A stretch of DNA of 36,291 bases from Blastococcus sp. DSM 46786 (lineage in GTDB: Bacteria > Actinomycetota > Actinomycetes > Mycobacteriales > Geodermatophilaceae). Of this stretch, positions 24,761 through 33,300 are shown piece after piece. The position numbers were made by a program, and so were the translations under genes. The stretch's first letter is position 1. Each line of letters begins with the position of its first letter. Location: NCBI RefSeq assembly GCF_900109665.1, contig NZ_FOAO01000031.1, positions 1 to 36,291 of the forward strand, written 5' to 3'. The notes under the pieces are model-generated. The model saw nothing but the letters and a program-made list of their open reading frames with translations. It had not been told where the DNA came from and did not search any database.

Positions 24761-25782
24761 GCGAGAACCCGTGGGTGGTGCTCGCCGCCACCGTGGTCAT
24801 CGTGGCGCTGTCGGCGTTCTTCGTCGCGGTGGAGTTCGCCGCGCTGGCGGCCAAGCGCCACCGGCTGGAGGAGGCGGCGCCCGGCAGCCGCTCGGCCCGC
24901 GCGGCGCTGCGCAACTCCTCGGAGCTGACCCTGCTGCTGGCCGGCTCGCAGCTGGGCATCACCGCGGCCACCCTGGCGCTGGGTGCGGTCAGCAAGCCGG
25001 CGGTGCACCACTGGCTCACCCCGCTGTTCGAGTCGTGGGGGCTGCCGCTGGTCGCCGCCGACGTCGCCGGGTTCGTGCTGGCGCTGCTGGTGATCACGTT
25101 CATCCACCTCGTGGTCGGCGAGATGGCCCCCAAGTCGTGGGCGATCGCCCACCCGGAGCGCTCCGCGACCCTGCTGGCGGCGCCGATGCGGGTCTTCATG
25201 GCGGTGTTCCGGCCGCTGCTGCGCGTGCTGAACACCGCCGCCAACCGGCTCGTCCGCGCGGTCGGGGTGGAGCCGGCCGACGAACTCGCCGTCGGGCACA
25301 GCCCCGACGCGCTGCGCCACCTGGTCGAGCACTCCGCCAACGTCGGGGCGCTGGACGCGGGCTTCTCCGCGCAGATCTCCGGCGCGCTGGAACTGGAGCG
25401 CATGACCGTCCGGGACCTCGTCACCGCGGACGCGCCGCTGGTTGCGGTGCCGGGTGATGCGACGGTGGAGGCGGTGCGGGAGGCCACGCGCCGGAGCGGG
25501 CACCTGCGCATCCTGCTCGGGACCCGGGCGGAGCTGACCGGTGTGGTGCACGTCCGCGACACCCTGGGCTCGGCTGCCGGGGTGGCGGCGGCCGGGTTCG
25601 CGCGCCCGGTGTTCAGCCTGGACGCCGGCACCACGGTGTGGGCGGCGCTGGCGGCGATGCGCGAGACGCGGAACCACCTGGCCGTCGTCAGCGAGGGCGG
25701 TTCGGTGCTCGGGGTGGTCACCATGGCCGACGTGCTGCACCGGCTGCTCCCCCAGCCGGCGGCCGCCGAGCCGGCCGGCTGA
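24757..25782 (+). CDS. second CNNM/CBS membrane protein, lacking the CorC domain
   Basis: This 341-residue paralogue has the CNNM membrane domain (FFVAVEFAALAAKRHRLEE, LAGSQLGITAATLALG, GEMAPKSWAIAHPE) and a CBS pair (RDLVTADAPLVAVPG...GHLRILLG and NHLAVVSEGGSVLGVVTMADVL). It ends there, without the C-terminal CorC_HlyC domain of its neighbour. Coupled pairs of one long and one short CNNM protein are common in actinobacteria and suggest a heterodimer; CNNM domains are known to dimerise. The inference is an ion (magnesium-type) efflux or sensing role. A stem-loop follows at 25799-25836. Confidence 0.9.
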   Translation: MSENPWVVLAATVVIVALSAFFVAVEFAALAAKRHRLEEAAPGSRSARAALRNSSELTLLLAGSQLGITAATLALGAVSKPAVHHWLTPLFESWGLPLVAADVAGFVLALLVITFIHLVVGEMAPKSWAIAHPERSATLLAAPMRVFMAVFRPLLRVLNTAANRLVRAVGVEPADELAVGHSPDALRHLVEHSANVGALDAGFSAQISGALELERMTVRDLVTADAPLVAVPGDATVEAVREATRRSGHLRILLGTRAELTGVVHVRDTLGSAAGVAAAGFARPVFSLDAGTTVWAALAAMRETRNHLAVVSEGGSVLGVVTMADVLHRLLPQPAAAEPAG

Positions 25783-25798
25783 CCCGCGGTCACCGGAT

Positions 25799-25836
25799 GC
25801 TCTGCCTCTGATCACCATCGGGAGCAGAGGCAGAGC
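25799..25836 (+). terminator. stem-loop after the CNNM pair
   Basis: gctctgcctctg (25799-25810) pairs perfectly with cagaggcagagc (25825-25836) around a 14-base loop, 16 bases after the stop codon. It is a likely terminator for the CNNM transcript. Confidence 0.7.
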
Positions 25837-26339
25837 GTCGCCGACTTGGCCCTCGGCGGGCGGCCTCGTGTCGTGAACTAACCCCGCCGACCGGGCCACC
25901 GCCACGCCCTCGGGTGGCGGCGCGCTACGCTCGTCGCGGCTCGGCAGCCCGGCGGATCTCGGTCCCCGGGCAACTCCGATGTCGAGGGAGTTCGCTCCCT
26001 CGCGCCGCCACGCGGGTGGACTGTGTGAGAGAACTCCGGACGCCCTGGTCACGGCGGTGTTCTCTCACGCCTTCAGCACCCGTAGGCCCATGATCCCGAA
26101 CGCGTAGCGGCTCGGACGCCGAACGCGTAAGACGGGCCGGGGCCGCGCCGACCCCTCAGCTGGCTTGATGTGAGCACCTGCTCCGCCTCGCACCCTGCAC
26201 CAGCGGGACAGCAGGCCGCTCGGTCGGTCCGACTGGTGCCCTGGGTTCGCAGCTGTGGCCCAGAACCGTCGGTGGACCCAGATACCGTCGCCTGCGGAGC
26301 ACCACTGACCGCGCGCGCCAGGGAGAGGAGGACCTACTC
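25837..26339. other. 503-base spacer with several hairpins and repeats; no gene seen
   Basis: No coding region is convincing here. It holds an 8-bp perfect stem with a TTCG loop (25983-25990 with 25995-26002), a 10-bp perfect inverted repeat gtgagagaac/gttctctcac (26025-26034 with 26059-26068, loop 24 bases), and a direct repeat ccgaacgcgta at 26096-26106 and 26119-26129. The last bases carry a strong ribosome binding site (ggagga, seven bases before the ATG at 26340). The start of the accessory region must lie in or near this spacer; I see no tRNA or attachment core that would mark it. Confidence 0.6.
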
Positions 26340-29300
26340 ATGAACCCTGAGTACGCCAATCTGACCGACCTGGAGCACTGGGCGGACAGCGTCGCAGCCA
26401 GACCAGAACTCCCGACACTTCTGCGACGGCTCATCCTTTCGACCGTCGGCGTCGACGTGATGCGCGCGCCGAGCGGTGACGCCGTGGGCGAGCACGGCTG
26501 GGACATCGTGCTCGACGCCCCGACCGCGCGGGGGCCGTGGATCCCCGCCGGCGCATCCCGCTGGGAGGGCGGCGTCGGGGCCGACCCACAGAAGAAGGCG
26601 CAGTCCGACTTCGCGAAGCGCACGAAGGAGACGCTGCCGAACGTGCAGGCGACGCAGACGTTCATCTTCTTCACCCCTCGCCGCTGGGACGGCGACGAGT
26701 CGCAGGCATGGATCGACCGGAAGTTCACCGAGAAGATTACCCACTGGGCGGGCATCCGTGTCGTCGACGGTGTGCAACTCGTGAGCTGGCTGGAGACCCA
26801 GCCGGGCGTCCACATCTTCGCCTCCGAGCTCGTCGGTAAGAAGCCGACCGAGGTCGAGCTGCTCAGCCGTCGGTGGGCACGATGGAGTGCGGAGACCGCA
26901 CCAGCCCTTCCACTGGAGGTCCTGCTGGCCGGCCGAGCCGACAAGGCCGCGGCCCTGACCGACGCCCTCCTCGGGCCCGCGACCGAGTTCCGGATCGGCA
27001 GCGACACCGTCGCCGAGTCGCTGGCCTTCTTCGCCGCGGCGATCCCCGAGGCGCTGCTCACGCGCGCCGTCGTCGTGACCGGCGCGGGCGGGTGGCTCCG
27101 GCTCGCCACCCACAGCGAGCCGCTCATCCTCGTGCCCACCTTCGATGACCCGGATGTGCCGCGAGCTCTCGCGGCAGGCCATCACGTCCTGATCCCGGAG
27201 GGGCCGCGCTCGCGAGAACGGCTGCCGCGCATCGAGATCCCGGCGGCGGCGGCCGCCTTCGAGGCGGTCGGCGTCGAGCGGCAAGCCGCCTCCGACTACG
27301 CCCACGCCGCTCGCCGAAGCCTGAGCGGACTACGTCGGCGCCTGGGGCGAAGCGGCCCTCTGCGCGCACCGGACTGGGCGGACGGCTCCGCTACCGCCGT
27401 CCTCGCGCCGCTCCTGCTCGCAGGCGCCTGGGTCGACAGGCAGCCGGCCGGCCTCGCGGAGGCCTCCGCCAACACGTCCCCGGCTGACCTCGCTGTCCTG
27501 CATGAGCTCACCGACACCGGTTGGCGTGGCCTGAGCCGTTCGCTGCAGCCGTTCGTGAACCGCGCGGATCCTCCGTTGCGGGTCCAGGCCGGGCGGTGGG
27601 AGTTCCTTGACCTCGTCGACGCGTGGGAGCTGCTCTTCCCCGCCGTGACGGGAGTCGACCTGGCCACGTTCCACGAGCTGCTGGTCAAGGTCATCACCGA
27701 ACCGGACCCCGTGCTCGACCTGCCTGCCGAAGAACGCATGTACGCCGGCATCAGGGGGGTACGGCGTACTCACTCCCCCACTCTGCGAGCGGCGATGACG
27801 CGCACGGTCGCGGCGCTGGGCGCGGTCGTGGGCGAACGGGTGATGCAGGACGGCAACTCGGGCCAGGACCACGCCAACGTCGCGGTACGTGCGCTGCTCG
27901 CTGACGACGATCCGCGGGCATGGACCTCGATCGCGGACCTGCTGCCGGATCTGGCGGAGGCGGCGCCGACCGAGTTCCTGGCCGCCGTGGAGCGCGCGCT
28001 CGACGCCCCCGGCGATCCACTGGCCGCACTGTTCGCCGCAGACGCCGGTGACCCTGGCCTCTCGGGGTCCGGTGCCCGGCACCACCACCTCCTCTGGGCA
28101 CTGGAGCGCCTGGCTTTGAATCCCCGGTACGTCGGGCGCGCTCTCATCGCGACCGCCCGGCTCGTAGAACTGGACGACGACCGCAGCAAGGGCAACACCC
28201 CGATGGGCAGCCTGCTCGAGTCGCTGCATCTTCTGCGCCCCCAGGCCGCGGTCACCCGCGCCACGCGCCGGGACACCCTGGACCTGCTCCGCGGGAAGCA
28301 CCCCGATGTCACCTGGCGCCTGCTGGTCCGCCTTGTGCCCTGGACCGTCGGCGGGGGCATCCTGATCCGGGGCAAGGCCCGATGGCGGGACTGGGAGGCG
28401 GTGAGTGAGCCCACCCCGAGCGCGATGTTCGAAGGTCTTGAGGATGTCGCCGGTCTTCTCGCCGAGGAGGTCGGCAACGACCCGATGCGGCTGCGGGAAC
28501 TCGTCGACGTCGTCCCCCGCGTCCCGCCGCAGGCCCGGACGAAGCTGCTCGGCGCCATCCGCGACGGCCTCTCCTCGGCCGAGGGCGACATCCACCAGGA
28601 CATCGCACGACTCCTCGCCGACCAGGTGACCCAGCATCGCCGGTACGCCGACGCGGAATGGTCCCTTCCCGAGGAAGAGGTGGCCGACCTCGAGGCCCTC
28701 GCGCTCGAACTCGATCCGGCCGCGATGACAGTGCCCGATGTCGACTGGTTCGCGTACTGGCCGCGGCGCGCGATGGACGACGACAGCCTGACGCCGCAGG
28801 AGGCGCAGAACATCGTCGAACGCGAGCGACGAGCGGCGATCGAGCGACTGCTCGGGACCGGCGGCCTCGACGCCGTGATCCGCCTTGCGGGCGAGAGCCA
28901 GGCGACTTTCGCCATCGGCTCCCACCTGGCGGCGTTCGAGCTGGGCGACGACGAGCCGACCCTGGTGGCGCTCATCGCCGGACCGGAGCCTGTCGCGCAG
29001 GCGGTCAGGGGCTACGTCGCCCAGAGGTTTCGGACAGGCGAGCTCGCCTGGCTCGAACACGCCCTCGGGGGGGCGCCGTCCGAGGAAGTGGCCGCAGAGA
29101 TCCTGCGCAGCTGCTCCCCGTCGCCGGACATCCTCGCGCTCGTCGACGGCTCGTCGTCCGAGGCTCAGGCCACCTACTGGGAGCACCCACCCATCCACGG
29201 TGTCGCGGACCAGTATCTGCCTGCCTACGTCGAGCGACTCCTTGCGCGAGACAGGCCGTGGACGGCTCTCGCAACCATCACCCTTCACCGACACACCGAG

Positions 29301-30134
29301 ACGCTCACGCCGGCGTTGACGGAGCTCGCGCTGCGCGTGCTCGAGTCGCTCCCTTCGACGGAGCAGGACGCCAGCGAGATTGCGCCGAAGCTCCAGTACC
29401 ACTTCGGCCACCTCCTCGACGAACTGGACGCCACCGGCGCCGACGCCGACCGGCTCGCCGCCATCGAGTGGTGGTTCCAGCCGGCGCTCAGGCACGTTCG
29501 CCAGCCGCGGGCTCTGTACCGTCAGCTGGCCGAGAGCCCGGAGCTGTTCGTGCAGCTGGTCGTCGCCGCCTTCCGTTCCGCGAGCGCAGCTGACGATGAC
29601 GAGAACGCCGACGACGAGACCGCCGGGTCGGACGCATCCGACCGCAACCCACAGGTTGGCCAAGCTGCGTTCGACCTGCTCCGGTCGTGGCACGTGCTGC
29701 CGGCGACGAGCACCGGAGCGATCCTCGACGGCAGCACCCTGGAGATCTGGGTCGCCCGTGCCGAGGCGCTCCTGACCGAAGCAGACCGAGGGAAGATCGG
29801 CCGGTACTGCATCGGCGAGGCGCTGGCCGGGCCGGTCACCGACGACGACGGCACCTGGCCCAGTGCGCCGGTGCGACACGTCCTCGAGGCCCGCGCTGAC
29901 CCCACGCTCGAGGAAGGCCTGTACGTCGCGCGGAAGAACCAGCGGGGAGCCACCACCCGGGGCTTCCACCACGGTGGACAGCAGGAGCGCGACCTCGCCG
30001 AGCAGCACCAAGCGTGGGCCGACCGAGTTCGCTCGAAGTGTCCACGGACGGCGACGCTCCTGGATGCCCTCGCCGAGGGGTACAGGGGGGAAGGACGATG
30101 GCAGGACGGGCGTCAGGACGGCCGCCTCACATAG
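26340..30134 (+). CDS. giant protein with restriction-endonuclease-like N-terminus (candidate defence protein A)
   Basis: This 1264-residue protein matches no family I can name. Residues about 10-165 look like a PD-(D/E)XK-type fold: GEHGWDIVLDAP (Asp55), ASRWEGGVG (Glu76), DPQKKAQSDFAKRT (Lys85/86, Lys93), then a strand TFIFFTPRRW and a closing segment RVVDGVQLVSWLE. Residues about 185-290 resemble a STAND-like module without a Walker A motif (LLAGRADKAAALTDALLG, AVVVTGAGGWLRLA, GHHVLIPEG). The rest is a long alpha-helical repeat region with HHHLLWALERLALNPRYVGRALIATA, a pattern I associate with large uncharacterised defence-type proteins. The ATG at 26340 follows GGAGGA by seven bases. It is 263 bases upstream of gene B on the same strand. 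Role in anti-phage defence is inference. Confidence 0.85.
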   Translation: MNPEYANLTDLEHWADSVAARPELPTLLRRLILSTVGVDVMRAPSGDAVGEHGWDIVLDAPTARGPWIPAGASRWEGGVGADPQKKAQSDFAKRTKETLPNVQATQTFIFFTPRRWDGDESQAWIDRKFTEKITHWAGIRVVDGVQLVSWLETQPGVHIFASELVGKKPTEVELLSRRWARWSAETAPALPLEVLLAGRADKAAALTDALLGPATEFRIGSDTVAESLAFFAAAIPEALLTRAVVVTGAGGWLRLATHSEPLILVPTFDDPDVPRALAAGHHVLIPEGPRSRERLPRIEIPAAAAAFEAVGVERQAASDYAHAARRSLSGLRRRLGRSGPLRAPDWADGSATAVLAPLLLAGAWVDRQPAGLAEASANTSPADLAVLHELTDTGWRGLSRSLQPFVNRADPPLRVQAGRWEFLDLVDAWELLFPAVTGVDLATFHELLVKVITEPDPVLDLPAEERMYAGIRGVRRTHSPTLRAAMTRTVAALGAVVGERVMQDGNSGQDHANVAVRALLADDDPRAWTSIADLLPDLAEAAPTEFLAAVERALDAPGDPLAALFAADAGDPGLSGSGARHHHLLWALERLALNPRYVGRALIATARLVELDDDRSKGNTPMGSLLESLHLLRPQAAVTRATRRDTLDLLRGKHPDVTWRLLVRLVPWTVGGGILIRGKARWRDWEAVSEPTPSAMFEGLEDVAGLLAEEVGNDPMRLRELVDVVPRVPPQARTKLLGAIRDGLSSAEGDIHQDIARLLADQVTQHRRYADAEWSLPEEEVADLEALALELDPAAMTVPDVDWFAYWPRRAMDDDSLTPQEAQNIVERERRAAIERLLGTGGLDAVIRLAGESQATFAIGSHLAAFELGDDEPTLVALIAGPEPVAQAVRGYVAQRFRTGELAWLEHALGGAPSEEVAAEILRSCSPSPDILALVDGSSSEAQATYWEHPPIHGVADQYLPAYVERLLARDRPWTALATITLHRHTETLTPALTELALRVLESLPSTEQDASEIAPKLQYHFGHLLDELDATGADADRLAAIEWWFQPALRHVRQPRALYRQLAESPELFVQLVVAAFRSASAADDDENADDETAGSDASDRNPQVGQAAFDLLRSWHVLPATSTGAILDGSTLEIWVARAEALLTEADRGKIGRYCIGEALAGPVTDDDGTWPSAPVRHVLEARADPTLEEGLYVARKNQRGATTRGFHHGGQQERDLAEQHQAWADRVRSKCPRTATLLDALAEGYRGEGRWQDGRQDGRLT

Positions 30135-30397
30135 GCGTCGCGGACCACGGGGGTCGAAGCCAGCAGGCACGCCACGTAGGCACGCTGGCCAGCGCTCCCG
30201 CCGTTGGCACGTCACGGACGGTCCGGGTCCGCATGGGGACTTCTAGCTGGTGCGGCGTCCAGCCCCACAGCCTCCCGTCGGTCACGCGGCGGCTCCTGTC
30301 CGTGCATGGGGCTACAACTGTCTGCGTCGTCGGCGATCTTCATGGCGCGGGCGCGTCCGGGCGGAACACGGCCGCTCGACCGGGACGGAGGTAGGCG
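30135..30397 (+). other. 263-base gap between the two giant genes
   Basis: Short open frames cross this gap but none has a ribosome binding site and family character together. The only clear element is the ribosome binding site of gene B (ggaggt at its right end). It may hold a second promoter; none could be identified. Confidence 0.4.
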
Positions 30398-33300
30398 ATG
30401 GGGCTGCGACCGACACACCTCGGCTACGCCTACCAGGACCTGCTCACCGCACTTCGTCTCGTCGACCTCATGCTGGGCCGGGCGACGACCGTCATCGTGG
30501 ACACGAAGGCGTTCAAGGGCGACCGGTTCGACGACGTCACGTCCGCATGGGCGGCTGGAGGCCGCCAGCGGCTCCAGATCAAGCACACTGCACACGAGCG
30601 GGACCTGACGTCGTCAACCTTCACGGGTGACCGCCGAGGCCTGCAACTGGACGAGATCGTCACCTCGATCGACCAGGACTTGCGCGACCACCCCGGCACG
30701 TCCTACCGGATCGTGCTGCGCGACAGAGAACCGCAGGAGCCGGACCTGGGCACGGTGCTCATGCCGGTCGCCCCAAGCACAGATCCGGGCCCGGTTCTGC
30801 ACGGCCTCACCAGCACCCGCATGCGGTTCGATCCAGAGGCGCTGCTGGCGGCGGACCCGTGGCGATCGACCCTGGCCAGCATCGACGCAGACGTACTCCG
30901 CCGCGTGTGCGACGTGCTGGTCATCGACGTCGGCTTGCCCCCCTTCTCCCTCGACATCCGCAACCCAGGGCCGGCGGAACAGGCACTGCTCCGACGGGTC
31001 GCCGACGAGCTTGGGGCAGGTCGCCCGCCCAACCAACACCGGACGCCGGAGGACGTGGCGCTCTCTCTCATCGAGGCGGCGAAGGCGGCGCGCAGCATCA
31101 ACGGCACGGTCATCGCGCGCGACCTAGCCCCGCGGCTTGATCTGGCAGTGGACTTCGGCGCCGTCCACGAAGGCCACCCGGTGGACCCGACCGTCGCCAT
31201 CGCCCGGCCGTCGGTACTCGACATGTTCGGCACGGCCGTCGACGAGGTGGCGAAGGAGGGTGGGGTCCTCGTCCTCACCGGCGCCCCCGGTGCCGGGAAG
31301 TCGTGGCTGTGCGAGCAGCTCGCCGACCGGCTCGGCGACGAGGAGTGGCTCGTCGCCCGCCACCACTGCTGGCTCGGCGCGGCCGACGCGCAGCGGGGCG
31401 AACGAGTCCTGACCGAGGTCGTGATCGGCAGCCTGATCCGCCAGCTCGAGACAATGGCACCGGCCGCAGTCGCAGAGGTGCGCCCCCGCTTCGCCGCGAC
31501 TCGGGAGACGCTGGCCGCGGCGGTCGCCGCGGTACGACATGCTTCTCCGGAACGCCCAGTCATCCTGATGGTCGACGGGCTGGACCACGTCACGCGTGTC
31601 CTCGGCCGCACCGAGGGGGCAGCCTTCCGAACCCCAGAGGATCCGGCGCGCCGGCTGGTGGACGAACTGGCGCAGCTCGAACTCCCGGTCGGTGTCGTGC
31701 TGCTGCTCGCCAGCCAACCGGGTGAGCACCTCACCCCGATCAACGGCACACCCCTGACCGTCCCCCCGCTGAACCACAGCGAGACGCGACACCTAGCGGA
31801 GCGGCTCGGCCTCCTGGCGGCGTTCGGCCCGGCCCCGGCTGGACGGGAGGACATCGGTCGCAGGGACGCTGCCGTCGACCTGGTCTACGCCCGATCCCGG
31901 GGAAACGCCCTGTACGCCACCTACCTGTGCCGCCAGGCCATCGGGCCAACCCCGGGCCTCGACGGCGGCCGGCCGCAGGCGGCCTCGACCGTCGACCCCC
32001 TGGACCGGCTGCGGGAGGTGCCAGCCACCGCGGACCACCTCGACGACTACTACCGGTATCTCGTGCGTGGGCTCACCGATGGTCAGCGCGCCGCGGTCAG
32101 CCTGCTAGCCGTCTGCGACTTCGCTGTCACGCCGGACGAAATGCGGGAGATTTTCCCTCAGTTCGCGCTGGTCCCGTCGGCTCTGTCGACCGTTGCGCCC
32201 ATCGTCTCCCAGCAGCCCGGCGTCGGCGGTCTGCGCATCCACCACGAGAGCTTCAGCCGCTTTCTCCGAGCGGAGGCCGATGCGGCCGGTGTCGCCGAGG
32301 TCCGCGCGGCGGCTGCCGCCTGGCTCATGGGCCGCGGGTTCTTCGTGGACGCCCGGGCGTTCCGCCATCTACCCGAGCTCCTCGTAGAACTCGACCGCGA
32401 CGACGACCTGATGGCCCTGATCGGACCGGACTTTCTGTCCCGCGCGATCGCCGGACTGCAGCCGCCCACGGCCATCACGCATGTCCTCGACCTCGCGGCG
32501 CGGCGCAGCGCAGCCCGCCGCGACTGGCCGGCCCTGGTCCGTCTCGTGGAGCTCCGAGGCGCCGCCGACACCTACGAGGCCGACGGGATCCCCGACACCA
32601 TCGTCGACTACGCCGATGTACTCGTCGCGCTCCTGGGCCCCGAGACCGTGGCCGCCAGGCTTCTCTACGAGGGTGTCCCGACCGTGCCTGCTCGGTGGGG
32701 CCTGCAGCTGTGCGCCGCGGTTGACGCCGCCGGCGCCGCTGCCCCGTGGGACACATACCTGACCGCCTGGGAGGAGACCCAGGACCACGACAACGTCCAC
32801 TACGGCCGCGACAGCGACGATGACCTGCACCTGGCGGTGCAGCGGGGCCGACTGCGGCTCCCCGGACGCACGGACGACGAGGAAGACACCGACGATGCCG
32901 ACGAGGTCAGGCCGGAGGGCATCGCGGGGCGCCTCGCGAACCACCTGGCCGAGGACAACCTCCCGCCCCTGCCGCGCCTGCTCGACGTCCTCATCGACGG
33001 CCTCGGTACGGCAGCGCTGTTGGACGCCGCCCGGCTCATCGACGACTCGACGCGACGCGCCGAGGTACTTCTCCACCTCGCCGACGTCGCAGCCGCTGGC
33101 CAGCACGACCTCCCGTCTCCACGGGCACTCGCCACCGAGGCATGGGACTGCTCCCCCGACACGGACCCTCTCCGGATGCTGCGGCACGGCGTGCCCGCCC
33201 CCGACCTCGCCCCAACCATCCTGGGCACCGACATCAACGCGACGCTGCGTGACACCACGGCCGAAGTGCTGCGCGAAAGCAGCGTTGACCGGCCGGCCGT

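Noticed and set aside
25970..26070. tRNA-like hairpins in the spacer before the giant genes
   Set aside because: No T-arm consensus (GTTCRANYC), acceptor stem or anticodon arm could be assembled on either strand.
30014..30394. A 126-codon open frame between the two giant genes
   Set aside because: It begins inside gene A, has no ribosome binding site and no family character.
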